Assembly: GCF_037975245.1 (NCBI RefSeq)
Contig: NC_092576.1
Span: 32,714,611 to 32,778,610 of the forward strand
Reading direction: 5' to 3'
Source: Apostichopus japonicus
Lineage: Eukaryota > Echinodermata > Holothuroidea > Aspidochirotida > Stichopodidae
Length of the DNA: 64,000 nucleotides
Made by a program: the position numbers and the translations under genes. This document shows, piece by piece, positions 34,914-49,900 of this stretch; within the stretch, counting starts at the first letter, position 1, and every line of letters starts with the position of its first letter. A model generated the notes under the pieces. The model worked only from the letters and a program-made list of their open reading frames with translations. It did not search any database and was not told the origin of the DNA.

Positions 34914-37900
34914 GTAAGTAGTTTTCCATGGTCCATCTTAAATGGAAATTAGAAAGTTTGTCATCTGGACATGTTGAATGTAAGTCATGCTTAACTCTTT
35001 CTTTAGTGAACAGTGCATTTTGCACTTGGAAGAAAATGACTATCATGTCAGTTTTCTGTATCTAGCACTTATAAGAAGCAATCACTCCTTGATTATACCC
35101 AGAATATAGATATAAAACATTCCAGTTTTGCTTGCTTACTCTCTGTCCAGCCTCATCTGTTGTCGGCGAAGGTTGTGAAAACAAACAGTATCTTGAGCTA
35201 TATCAGCCAGGAATTATCCAGTGTTCGTTCGAAGAGGGCTTTCTTGGAGTTCAGTGGTTCAATTCAACAGTAAAGGAAACCTCTAAGATCATTACCTATG
35301 TAAGAGATGTAAAAGATGGCCCTGGATTTAGATCTGGAAATTATGATGTATGGTTAAATGGATCGCTGTTTGTTAGAAACGTAACAGTTGAACATGAGGG
35401 AGTATTCATTGTCACCCATGCATCCTCGGAATCTGTACAGGTGAAGCAGTATAATATTCAAGTTCAATTGTTTGGTAAGAACCTCAGACTTTCATCATTC
35501 TTCATTTATGTCGGAAAGCTCTAACAAATGGTAGCTTTGTAATGATAATTTTCATACTAAATATAGACAATGATGCTTTCCCCAAATTCCCGTGATTTGA
35601 TTGGTTAATAGTCCCCATCCATTGTCTGTGAACATTCTTGCATCTGTAGTGCTCAATGAACACGGTGTATGTTATCTAACAACAATTACTTGCAACGTTA
35701 TTTTCCCGTGTAGAGATAGTGAATTTTGCGGTATAGGCTGTCATGTGTGCACTCCAATATCATAATGTTTGTCACATACAATATTATACCTTTTGACAAC
35801 GAAGAAGCACTTGCATTGTTTCTGAGACTATCACGTTATATTTGAATCATTGTTTTGATCCGAAAATGTTAATGAGTGGAGACAAGCTATGAATTTTGTG
35901 GGAGGCTAACATCTCTGATCCTGAACAGGATATTTCAGCTCACAGTATGTTTCTTCTCTCAGCATTAAGAATTGTTAATGTAAAATGTGCATTCTCACCA
36001 TCAGTAGTTTCTGTTGCAAAATTGTTTGCGGTCCAATTAACCATGTGCTTCAGTAAATGTTATTTTGGCGCAACATTTGTGTGTAAACTACTGTACTTTA
36101 GAACATTGAACTGATTCTTTAAAAATTTACATTGCGTTAAAAGCTATTCACATAGACCTACTGTAATTTTCGTATAGATGATTGCTTGCAAAGAGCCCAG
36201 GATAAATGTTGGATCAGATTTTAAGGATTTGCGCATGTGCAGTTCAAAATGAAGCTCGGGTAGGCATGTACATGCAGTAGTACAATGAACTGGAATTTAG
36301 CAACAGATATGCACACTGCAGGTACTGGGATTTTTGAAGAGTTGGTTGTTGGAATCTCTGCAAGGTCAAAGCACAGAGCTACTACGGAGTTGGTGAGTAG
36401 GGAAGTACAAGGGTGGATGAAGAAGGGGAGACTGGGGTAAAAAATGGTTGACCATTACCATAAGTTGATTAGTTGGATGCATGAATGGATGTACAAATTC
36501 ATATTCGTTCACTACTCACTACATGCTAATTTTCTTTTTACTTACATTCAACAGTTAAGCCGCAACTTGAATATCCCGTGATTGAAGAGTGTCAAGATAA
36601 AAGTAAAATATGCTACATGTTATACAAAAACCCTCTGGAATTGAGCTGCTCTGTTGAAAATGTCCGACCTAGTATTTCTTTCATTTGGAATCAGCGAAAC
36701 TCTCAGCGTGATAAACTTTTGGAGTCGAATATGACATTAATCAGAAACAGTGAAGTAACATTCACTACTCGTTCGACTGTTAAAATACATAACGACTCCC
36801 CATTATTGTCAGTATTGGTATGTAGCATAAACGAGAACACTTGGATCTTGGAGGAGAATGAGACGTTGGTTATCTTAGAGAATGGAAGCGTAGACATATC
36901 ACACAGTCCTATACAACGTTATGTCAAGCTTCATTCTACTATGACTCTACCCTGTAATGACTTTAACAAAAGGATTCTAGTTTGGAAGAGATCCACTGAT
37001 AGATATGAAACCCCAGAAGTCATTCTAATTAGAGTGCAAACCTGGAAAGAGGATTTCAATGAAACATACAACAAGGATTTCAGATTGAAACCTGATGGGT
37101 CACTGATGTTGCCACAGACTGAATTGTATCACCAGGGCATTTATACTTGTGTCGCCAGCGATTATGACATGGATCGTATACAAACAATAGATGTTGTTAT
37201 TTTCAGTAAGTACTTTGATGTATACATAAATGTTATAAAACCCTCATCTAGTAACCGAATAACCTTGACTTCATAAAAGGTGTAACATAATTGAATCAAA
37301 GACAAATGTCTATTTAAAACCTGCAAACGCTCAAGTCCATCTATCCACAGATTCTGTAACTATCGTCACAAACGATTTGTAGACTTCAAGCAATTGCACT
37401 TAGATCCATCTATTGTAAAAACAATAGTTCAATTGTTATTACAAGTATAGATATGTGTAATTGTTGAAGCGTACGAGCTTGTCCTGTCAAGGGCCTGAAC
37501 TTTAATTACGCTAAAACTCACCCTTAGATGAAGGATATTAATATTCGGTAGTTAGAAGATATAGACACAGAAGCAATTTAACATCTACTCCTCCCATGGC
37601 ATCACTATAAAGTGATAAAAATGATGCAATGTACTCATTCACAATATGAATGGACTGTAATGCAACAAATGTGGACAATGGAATGTACACATTTATATGA
37701 TCTGTCTAATATATGTTTTCTTTAAATTACAGACTTCTTTACATGTTAAGTTTGTATTGACTATATTTAAGTAATTAACCAGTCATTGTGGGAAAAAACC
37801 CCACAATGTTCTCCTTTTTTCTTGAATAGCCTATCCAAGCCCGCCGTACATAATTGTAGAAGGATGTGACCATACACAGTATTGTGTACTTGATGTCGCA

Positions 37901-40900
37901 AGAGAAGGAAACGTGACGTGTTCAGTTCGTGGAATACGACCAGAAGTCGAACTCCAGTGGAGAACTTATGAAAACTATCCTGCTCTATCTCTAACAGAGA
38001 TGGAAAAGACATCAACAGAAAAGGGAGAAATCTTTGACATTTCTCTTACAACAAACTTCAAAATTTTATCAGCGCCTGAAAGAGGGATCACATTAGAGTG
38101 TTTTATAGTAGGACAGAATTCAGATGTGTTCAAGCCCCCTATAAAAGCAGCAAGAATAGACCTTAATTTGGCATATGGTAGGTGTTTGTTTACTATTGAT
38201 GCTTTGTTATCGGGTTAAGACTAAGCTGTTTGCGATATGTTTATATTTAAAAAGGGAATCTTGTTTTTCATAGCAGAAGACGTTAAACCCATCTCTCGAG
38301 ATATGTAATAGAACTTGACAATAAGGATGTTCCGATTCAGAGAGATCAAGTAGCCAGGGTTTATTGACCTGAAATTACATTAGAATTTATCTAAATATTC
38401 TCTTTTATCTAGTTCTAAGAGGTGAATGATTTTGCAATTGTGAGACCCAGTAGCCTGCTGGTGTAGTTAGGGAAGCCTCGCAAATCTAACCGCCATGTCC
38501 GGGCCGGTGGATTTTTCCGCGGCTATAATGAGCACAGCCACAAGCAGATAATGAGTCACACTTGAGTGCACACACTCTCCAAACCACCCTCCACGCTATA
38601 CAGTTACATTCACAGCCGTGGTCAAGTTTTTACTAAGCCGATTTGAACACAATAGTGAGTTGAACAAAACATCATAGCTAAGTCTCAAGGTATTCAAACG
38701 TTTAAAAAAGATAGTGTGTTTATACGCCGTATTTTATCCTACTGCAGAAGCAAAACTTCTGTGAAAAATAAGTAAGGAAATGTGAATTTACACTGCAGGA
38801 ATCTAAAATGCTATCTTTCTTATTTTCCCAGTCGGCCAAGTAGGAACAAAAACTTTCGTTGCCTTTTTGCAAGGACAGGTTTCCTGAATTTTGAAGATTT
38901 AAAAATCTAAAAAACTGAAATCACAATCTCACTTCTTGTACACGTGCCGTAAGCCTGAACCAGAGCCTAACATACGGGAAGACTTTAGAATAATCCTACT
39001 AAGTTGTACAGAACAGGACCTAAACTACCTAGCTAGGTGAAAAAAAATTGGTTGACTGTAGGGAATTTTTCGCACTCCAGCGAAGCTGTACTTTTTTTTA
39101 GCCAGCTAGATTGTAGACATCATGAGGATTGAACAAATGACGATAATTTCTTGTGAAAGAAATTTGAAATAAATGTGGAAAAAATGCGATTATCCTTTCT
39201 CCGTTTTAAGTGTAAACGTTATTCTAGCATTCCATGGTTAAGAAAGTTGAAAGAAATAAAGTTTACAAACTTCATTTACTGACTTTTGAACTTTGTTAAA
39301 AATAAACGTCCTTTACAACTCTGAAAATCAGTAGAGAAATTAGCAATTGTGTACGAACAGTAAGTTGGTACACCTTTCAAATTTTACGAAGGATCGAGCA
39401 AAATACTTTCAAAAAATTCACGCGAAACTGGCATATCGTGCTAAATGCAACTAATGTCATGTAGACAAGGCTCTAGTATACCCATTTATGAATAAACCAT
39501 ACGACCACATCTGGCGGGGGGAAAAGAAAGTATTTTCTAGAATTTCCACCAAAAAAAAGGAAAAATTAATATCCTACCATAGTTAAGTGTATGGTAAATA
39601 GCCTAACCACTTCGCCGGTTACGGATCTCACGTAACAACAAAAACACAACTAATTGTATTTTGTGAAGTTGACGTTTTCTAAAAGGACATGGAAACAATA
39701 TTTAGCATTCAGTTAATCATGCCAAGTGGCCTAAAACATGGGATTAAAAGGTTTACTTTCATAAAGATAGCCATACTGTAGCTATTGGGGCCTTGATATC
39801 GTGCTACAGTATGTCTGTACGGTATAGACTGTGCCTCGAGTGTACCATGGGGAATAGATTGTTTTGTTCATGCGGAGGAGTCGGTTGGCTTGAGGTGTGT
39901 TTTACTTACCTTAATGTTACGGGGATATATACTTTTCTTGAACGTCTAAGATAATATTTCGCATAACTTTACCGATCCTTTACTGACTTACCTAATTAAT
40001 TCTAGAGTGGAGCCAAAATAGTTTACTCCATGAAAAGTTTTTTGGAAACGTGCCAAAAATGTTAACAAACAGGTGTTAGACAGGGGGGTTGTTGGGAAAA
40101 ATCGCAGCCCATGTGCAGTATGCCTACCATGATATTTAAGTAGGGGTAAACACTGCAGTTGTAAACTGATGTACGTATAGTAGCCTACACGCTGTTCATT
40201 GTTAGGCAGTCTCGAAACGGGGCTTTGCCGAACGTAGTTTGTTTCATAATATTGACAGTTTAGTTAGTTAAACTTTTTAATGATTGTAAGACATTAAATC
40301 TCTTTTCATTTTATCACATAATATAGCAACTCTCACTTGTCATTTTCAAATTTTCATCAGTTTCGTGACAATTTAAATTCAAAAAGTTGTCAGTATTTTG
40401 AATCCTCTACTGCGAATTTTTTATCGCCAGACACGCAAAAATACTAAAATTTTCCGGGGCCTTTGCCCCTGGACCCCACACAAGGGGGTTCCACCCCTTG
40501 ACCCCACCGGGGCCCTAAGGCGAGCCCCTGGACCCCACGCCATTATGCTCGCACGCAACAGGGGTTGGTGGGAATTCGGCAGTTGACAACAAGGAAAAAT
40601 TATCGTATAATTATCGAAATATCACGATAATCTTTGAACTATTTATCGTGACGTTAAAAAGCAAATATCGCCCAACCCTAGTGAGGTGGGTGTATTACCA
40701 TTACGTTTCTGGAAAATGTTGTCGAGTAGCCTACACATGTCATTATCATACCGGGGTTGAGCTATACAACAGCTTGAAGGTTCTCTGCTTGAAACAATGC
40801 AATACAATGTGGAGAAATAAACTGAAACTGTATCGCAATTAGCTTGCATTAAAATTTTCACCGAATAGTTACTTATATCTCTAACCACATGGCAGCCTAA

Positions 40901-43900
40901 CACACTAAGTCAATGGGAAAAATGAAGCCTAAACCATCTGTTTATTCGTTTAATTTGTGTCACAGTTAGCTTCAGAAATCAACGTTACGGTCGATATTCT
41001 CTCTTTAACATACATGTGTAGCATAGCTTAACTATTGTTTTGATTAAATTCTGGTGTGTCATTATGGGTTTTCTGAAGTTCTTGGGGGCATATATTTAAT
41101 GCAATGGCTGATTCAGTTTTAATTCATAGTTACGTACCACTCGTTGAACAAGGCTCATAATGTATAGGCCCAGGTAAAGGCTGCTTTTATCGAACTTTTG
41201 AGTTGCGGAGTTTCACAATTGTTCATAAGAGACCCAAGAAATTTTATTTGTGAGGTTTGATAACGTGGAAGATTTGCAATTATATAAAGTACTGAATCTC
41301 GGACATTTGGTAGTGGCAGATTTTAGTGTATAAGTCACTTTGCAACATAAACTACCGCTCTATTGACTGTCAAAACCGCAAAAGTTAATCCGGTCACTTG
41401 GCCAAGTTTGCTCATTGTTTGTGAAGAATAACCAGCCTTGTGTTGTCAGGACACTGTGCTCATTACTCTGGCTGGCAACCAGCTTGTGTGCATTCAACCA
41501 TGGGACCAATATGCACATGCATAATGAGCAAGGGGTGCGAGATTTCCGCAGGCCCGGAACTGGCGGTTAGATTTGCGAGGCTTCCCTTAGAACATAGCCT
41601 GTATGTTCAGTGAATTTGATGTCTGATAGAAGTTATGCTTCTAAATGAATGGCATCTCTAACGACTTCTTCTTTGACTTACGGTTTCTAAACCTGACATT
41701 AAGCTCCATCACAACAACTTTATTGTTATCTGCTTCTTTATATCGCCAAAGGCTAGTCTTTTCTCACACTAATGGATACTGATATATAGTTGAAATCTAT
41801 CTGAAAATGGTGCCTTATCTTCATTACCTCATGTGAAGTGCAGTTAATTTATTGAATAATTGTTCTGTCTTTGTGATAATGTGAACCTGCTCAGATACTC
41901 TCTTAATATTTTCAAATGTTTGATTTCAAATTGCAATTTAACATGTGTGTTTTCCTATTTACAGACAACAAGGGGACTTTGGGTTCATGGACAGTTGCTG
42001 TGGTAGCAACCATAATTGCAGTACCTCTAATTCTGGTGGTTTTGATCTGCATCTGTCTTATAGGTAGGTACCATGATACATATCAGAATTCCTTTGCAAT
42101 ATAGCAAAGTTTGTTAGCTATATTCTTGTATTCTATATGTAATTATTGCATCTACACTATTGACTAACAGAAAAGTATAGTAACTATTTGTTTTATCTAA
42201 ATTTATTAATTTTTTATTTTGATTCATGATGGCGTATGCGTGTATGTGCGCATTTGTGATGCCCAGCTTGTAAACATGATATCTCAAGAAGTGTAGGTCT
42301 GACCAATTCATATGTATTGTGTAGACTTACCACATTTAGTACGGTACAAGAAGCCTATTGTTTTTGGTAAAGGTCAAGGGTTATTTGGGGTCATAAGGAG
42401 TCAAATTGTAAAAACCTGGTACACACAATATTTCAAGAAAGGAAGGTCGGACCAACTCATATTTGGTGTGTATAAATTCACATTGAGTACAAGAAATCCT
42501 TTGTTTTTGGTGGGGGTCAAATGTCATTTGAGATCTCCAGGGGTCAAATTGTGAAAACCTTGTAAACATGATATCTAACGATGGGAAGCATGAGCAGACC
42601 TCATATTTGATGTGCGTAGAAGTCCCACATTCAGTCAAAGAAACCTATGTTTTTGGTGGAGGTCAAAAGTCATTTGGGGTCATGAGGAGTCAGATTGTAA
42701 AAACCTGGTAAGCACTGTATTTCAAGAAGGGAAGCATGGGCAGACCTTATGTATTTGATGTGTAGAAATACCTCATTGAGTAAAAGAGGCTCATTGTTTT
42801 TGGTGGAATTCGAAGGTCATTTGGGGTCATCAGAGGTCAAAATCTGAAAACCTTGTTAACATGACATCTCCATATTAGAAGCTTGGCCGATGTTATGAAG
42901 GTTTATAACATAAAATTAAGGAAGCCTATTGATTTTGGTGGAGGTCAAAGTTCACTTGGGGACAACCCGTCAAAATCGTGAAAGCTTTGTAACATGATCC
43001 TGCAAGAAGGGAACCTTGGACAGATCTCATATTTGGTGTGTGGATGTACCATGTCAATTTAAGGAGCCTATTATTGTTTTTGGTGGAGGCCTAAGGTCAT
43101 ATGAAGAAAAAAAACACCAACATTTACTTCACTCCCTTCTTACCTGCCTCTCTACACTACCACACCTTCCTAACATAATATCATTAGGTAAGCTTGGACG
43201 GATCGTGTGGTATGTAATTGTACCACAGTGGTCATTTTAGTTCACCAGGTGTCAAATTGTGAGACCCATGTTTTACACAATATTTCAACAAGGACAGATG
43301 TCACATTAGTTTCTTGATGTATCTATCACATTTAGTAGAAGATGCCTGTTGTTGAGGTGAATGGTCTTTTCAGGACAGCCTGTGTCATTGTGAATTTATT
43401 GTTTGTCACATCACAGTGCTTTTCACTGTATTACTAAGATCAAGTATATTGTACACCCTCACTATACATTACGTCAGATTCATGAAGAAAACTGCTCATG
43501 TTACATCATGGAAACCACAATGCATTTTTTCATTCTGGTTAATTAACTTTACATAAATTATTCTTGCAGTGTTAATCTACCGAAGGAGTCGGAGGAAAAT
43601 TGTGGAAGACGAAGAGGTAAGACCCTTATATCTGGAATTATAAGGACAATCAACGGAAACAAAATATATAGCATGTTGTAACGCTAATTCAGTCTAAGAT
43701 TTCGGGGGCGCTTAAAGATGAATGATAGTGATTTTTCAGCATCGACGAAAAAATACGATTTTATTCAAGAGTATTCTAGTTGGTTTCCATATTACACATG
43801 TGAAAATTCAAGTCAGTCCGATGTTGGGAAAGGCTTTTAAAAAATTCCTAAACTGGTTGATTTTTTAAACAAAAATTGGGCTATTCGTGAAAAGCGATAT

Positions 43901-46900
43901 GATGATCACGTGATCTACAGTGACATGTGCCGTCATTTTGATGATAACAAAGTGAGCTCGGCGTAGTGTACTTCAGCAGTGTGCACTTAGTGTGTAAGTT
44001 TAGTTGCAACCTACTCTATATTGGATTCGACAAACAACCTAAACCACTAGCAAAATGCCAAGAAATAGCGTTGTAGGGGGATGCAACAGAATGAATGTGG
44101 ACTCTACAATAAGTTTTTTCAATTTTCCAAGCGGAAAAAGTAGTGAGAGATATCGGAAACTCTGGATACAATTTGTGAGGGGAACCATGGAAGACTTCAT
44201 CGCACCAGGAGTTTCTCATGACCATGTTTAGCGCAGTAGGCCTACCTCAATTTGCGTCAATGAATCAACAAATTTTAAGGCCGACTTTGAAACTCATGCG
44301 ATAAAGTAATAAATATGGGCCTAAGCCGGAAATGGGACAATAGCCCCTCATCGATTTTTTAACTTAAACATAAACGTAACATTGAAAGGGAAGAGAGGAG
44401 ATTTGATACACTGCGTGAGACGGTCTAATTTTAATAAGGTGTTATTCCTGCTTTTTCTTGTCGTTTTAGTGAAGCCGACTGCCCCAATGTTAATTACGGA
44501 ATAATCGGCCATAGAGCCATCTCGGGCCCAATTGAAATTTGCGTGTGGCAAGGTCACTAAAGTAAAAAAAAGTTTGAAAGATTGATGCTTTTATGCCGCA
44601 TTATTATATATATCCCGATAAATGCAACAGTAAGTGTTAGAGCTGGAAGACATGTCAGACGTGAACAACCTAATGACTATGTGAGGAGAGAATCCACGTG
44701 CAAATTTCAATTGGGGCATGGACATCGCTTAGGCAGAGTTTTTTTGGGCAGAGATGTGTTCATACTCTCCAAACCACTTTAAATGTAATACGAATAGGAA
44801 ATGTGTGTATGCTCGAGCGAAACAAAACATCGTGTAAGTATTACTTACGGTAGCGCACACTGTCACTTATGTTTGCACAGTGTGAAAGTACCGTTTGCGG
44901 ACCTACGTGAAGTTGGGCTAGAGTACGGTTCCTCCTGAAGCCCAAACCACGAGGCATGCATGTGAATAAACGCAATAGGCATTGCATGTAGTGAGAAAAT
45001 TGTTCGAGCTAGACTAACTACTCGATTGAGTTAAAATGCGGTTGTATTCAAGGGCGGCGGAAGCACTTTTAATCTGGGGGGGGCACCAACATCAAAGGGC
45101 ACTTTGCAGAAATTCGATTGGACTGATGCAGCCTTATATTTAGTACCCATTATAACTCTTATTTTATTATCTTATTTGCGTGTACACATCGCTCCATCAA
45201 CCCCCCCCCCCCTTTCAAGGAAAATATGCATACTAGCACTGCAATATCCAATGTGCAAATTTGGAAACAAGGAACAAGTTTTCTTTTGAGACAAAATGAG
45301 GTGAAATCATGCTAGTTGCTAATGTAGGAATCTTTACAAATTTTTCCATTCGAAATAGCTTTGAGTTTGACCCACAGAAATTCATTAAAAGTCAGGGGCG
45401 TAGCCAGGATTTGCAAAGTTGTATGCACGACTATGTGAGCGGAGCGTACAAGAAAATTTTTGGTTTCACAAACCCCTCAGATGGCCGGAAACGGCCCTTC
45501 CCGAGTGTTCATTCTAATTCCCTGGCCTCGTGCTAACTTGAGACACCTCAATTTTTATGTAGAAAAAGGGCACATTTTTAACCTGAGGAAAAGTGGGGGG
45601 CACGTGCCCCCTGTGCCCCCTCCCGGTTCCGCCGCCCTTGGTTGTATTTCAAGCTCAATGAAACCTTTCTGTTGGATTTAATGACGCACGGAACAAGGAA
45701 CGTTTATGTTTTACAGTAGGCCTAGTGCATATGAGCGATTCTACTTTGTTTAGAACTTTGGATTTTCTTTCGGATGTTATATTAATCTACGTTTGAGACT
45801 ATGATCACTATTAGTATTGTGCCAGTTTGACAGGTAAGTCAGCACATTCATAGAGCACTCTGTATAAAACCCGCCAATAACGTGATCTTGTGATTTACGT
45901 TACTTTGGGTCAGCTTGCGAGTTACCTCTTCAGATATTGGGAAATCGTTGCGCAAATTTCGTAAAAAAAAACTTGTAAACACGTGGTGAAGTAATCAAGA
46001 AACGCCATGATATTCATTATCTATTTATGTCTTGAACCTTACGCCGGAAAATTAAACTAAAATAACAGTTATGCTGACATGACATGCACGCACAGCTCCG
46101 TACTGAACAGTGCACAACAGAAAAGATCATCACAGTGATGTCATTCACTGACCTGAGGGCTGTTGCGGTGTTTGCAAATTCCTAAATTATGGAGATGAAA
46201 AAACAATGTTATAATTCCTTTTTTTATAACTTTCCGGTGTGCTATTTGGAAAATTAAAAAAATATGTTGTTTGGTAACATATAAACTACATTATATATGA
46301 AAATAAGAGATTTTTTTTCTGTCACTATCGTTCTACTTTAAATATTCCCTACTGAGGACTGGTGGTGGTATGGAAACAAATGCGGCTTGGATGGTTGTAT
46401 GTTAGTAATGACGAGCCTTGAATCTTGTTAGTACATGCAAAAAATATAACACATAGATAAACTAGTAAAGAAACGCGCACTGAGATTTCATAATCTATTA
46501 CTATAATCAGCCACGGTATATACCATATAGAAAATAGTTACAAACGTGTAACTTGTCTGATGATCACCACACAGGTGGGTCATTCCATGCCAACTCAACA
46601 AGGGCCCTACACCCACCGTCTCAGATTTTCACCAAATTCGGTGTGGAGTTTCATAATATAAAGATAAGAATCTACACCGAATTTTAGCTGAAAATATTAA
46701 TTGGTTCGTGAGATATCGGCTTTCAAAAATTGGTGAAATTGACCCCAAAAATCCAAAATGGCGGCCATTTTGAATTGACCTAAATTAATACCCCCGGACT
46801 TTTTCTTCAATATCTTTTCTTCTGAGTAAGCTACAGACATGAAACTTGGATTATAGTAATTTAAAGCATGGAGATCCTCAATATGGACATTAATTTAAAG

Positions 46901-49900
46901 TAGGAGGGTAATAAAGGTAAGTTTAAGGGATTTTGAATTTTAATGAGTGAAAAAAAAATTGCAAAAACTTTTTTTCACACCTTCTCATACATATGAAAAA
47001 TTTTCAATGTGGGACAGCATCTATGAATCTGAAATTTGGCACATTGATAGAGCATATAACAAAGAACTGTTGTGCAAAAAATTGTGATGGTACTCTCTCT
47101 CTAAATGGAAATATTTTTTTCTGAAATTGGAGGAAAATGTCGCATATTTTCACAAATTTTGGCTGAAATTGCTGATTTTCGTTATGTACAATCCGCCTTC
47201 AGCATAGGTAACTATATTATATGTCTGTGGTTGCAGATATTGGGGAAGACATGTGACCAATGTTCTAGTTTAGCTAATTTTGAGGAAAATTTACGGTCTC
47301 AATTTTTTGTAACAAGTAATTAAAATGGCAGAAAATGAGATAGGGGCCTAATATTTCACCAATTTTTGAAAGCCGATATCTCACAAACCGATTAATATTT
47401 TCAGCTAAAATTCGGTGTGGATTCTTATCTTTATATTATGAAACTCCACACCGAATTTGGTGAAAATCTGAGACGGTGGGTGTCGAAATCAAATTTTTCT
47501 TGTTGATTTGGCATGGAATGACCCAGGTGGGAAACTCAGAGATTAAACATGCTGTAGGTTACCATATACGTATACTATATTAACTTGCACTATTGTACCT
47601 CTATTTATTGAGCACTTTTGCAGCAGTAAGTGAACAACTGATAATACACATAATATGTTGCAAGAAAAAGGTAACATTATACTCATTTGTAATAACATTC
47701 CTTTCATGTTGTAATAGATATAAGTAATACACGCAACTGTCTGAAATCCTTTCCCTACCAGCTGTGTGTTGAGAATAACATGTACATTACGATCTTCCCT
47801 GCCTCAAAGCAAAGACCACCCCAGTCCCCTTTTCTTTGGCCAAAAATGGGGAAGATTGAAAATCTACCTAAGTTGGTAATGCTAGCCATACTGAACAATC
47901 CACAAATTCATGCTTAAACACAGTGTATTTTTTCAGTGGTCAAGCCAAACTTGTTTTCACACACAGGAAAGTAGTGCTGGCCATTGTGTTTACTTGTGTT
48001 TACAATCATACAGGTGACTGGTCAACTAAATAGGAACACTCAAGGATGAATCCTAAGGACAGTATTTGGGGTAGTTTTTGCCATCAAGTAACAAATTGTT
48101 AATGCTTGATTGAATTTGATGAAGACAGTTTTTGGTTTCGATGATAATCATAACCTTCATGATGGCGTGCGTGTGGGTGCGTTTGTGATGCCCAGCTTTT
48201 AAACACGATTCATTTCATATTTACTTGTAGAAGTAGCACATTTAGTACAAGAAGCCTATCGTTTTTGATGGAGGTCAAAGGTCATTGGGGTCACCAGGGG
48301 TCAAATTTTGAAAACCTTGTTAACACGATATCTCAAGAAGGGAAGCTTGGGAGTACCTCATATTTAGTGTGTAGAAGTACCACATTGTGTTACAGAAGCT
48401 TATTGTTTTTGGTCGAAGTGGAAGGTCATTTGGGATCACCAGGGTTCATATTGTGAGAACCCTGTAAACACGACATCTCAAGATGGGATGCATGAGCAGA
48501 CTTCATATTTAGTGTGTAGAAGTACCACATTGAGTACAAAAGTATATTATTTTTGGTGGAAGTCAAAGTTCATTTGGGGTCACCAGGGGTCAAATTGTGA
48601 AAACCTTGTATACACGATATCTCAGAAGGGAGCTATGTGCAGACCCCATATTTGGTGTGTGGGAGAACCACATTGTGTTAAAGAAGCTGATTGTTTTGGT
48701 AAAGGTCAAAGGTCATTTGGCGTCATTAGAGGGCAAATCGTGATACCCTTGTAAATATGTACACCCTCACTATACATTGCGTCAGATTCATGAAGAAAGC
48801 TGCTCATGATACATCATTGAAACCACAATGCATTTTTGCCTTCTGGTTCTATAGGTAGGCTTGACTGTCATGTAGACTCCGAGTAAATCTATAGAAGAAT
48901 AATGTACAACATATGGTTACTTACCTACAGCAAACATATTATGTTAACTTGTATCCTGTTTAATAGAAAATTTCAATTACATCATCAAATTATTTGCAAA
49001 TAGTTACTACAAATTGATAGTTTTATTGATAATATGTTTCAAAGTATTATTCACTCTCTCTTGTTTAGACGTTGCCCATGACTGAGACTCACCGGACACC
49101 TGGTAAGTCTGATGTACAATTTATTGCAAGCTGAGTGCAGTGAATGCTGCAAACAATAACTTCAATTTCTTTAAGATACTGTTAAATACCACGCATAAAT
49201 TAAAATAAATTTCAACATACATCCTCTACAAATGATCATTTATAATACTGTAACTGATTCCAGTGACTTTATTGCTGTCATATCAAATTCATGTTACAGT
49301 TAACTTTACCAATGGTGATTAATTAATGACACAATAATTTCACGGTTCCTTTTGTATTTCAGCATTTATGGTTTATGAAAATAAGACATGAACATTCTGA
49401 TTACTTCAGAATGCGCCCACTTTAGATACAATTATGACTCAATGATGACTCCTGAATTTTTACACATCTTTACTAAATATTGGAATCGATTGTCTCTTTG
49501 CAATTAACGCAGCTGTTCAAATAGGCATTTAGCTTGAGAACAAATCTAACGTTAAGCAATTAAATTAACATATCAAGACATTGTTTTCTACAGTAAATTT
49601 GATTGAGCAGCTACCAATAATGAAATTCCAAATAAAAAAAAAACTTTCTTCTGAACATTTTAGTTATTGACTTTGTTAATGATATAAAGTAAAATTGTTA
49701 TGAATCACACTTTTATGGTTTCCTACAGAGGAGGAAAAATTCATCAAGGAATTAAAGGCAAAGTATGAGATACTTTATCACTCTGTACAACCATTGCCTT
49801 ACATCAGAGACATCATGTATTGTGTTGATAATGTATATGTTGATAGCGGCATTGAACGGTTAGTTGGACAAGCACATGGACACAAAATTTGGAATCTTTT

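Noticed and set aside
40656-40681. A full hAT element ending in TATCGCCCAACCCTA
   Set aside because: No matching left end (TAGGGTTGGGCGATA) could be found upstream, so only a fragment within the larger element is noted.
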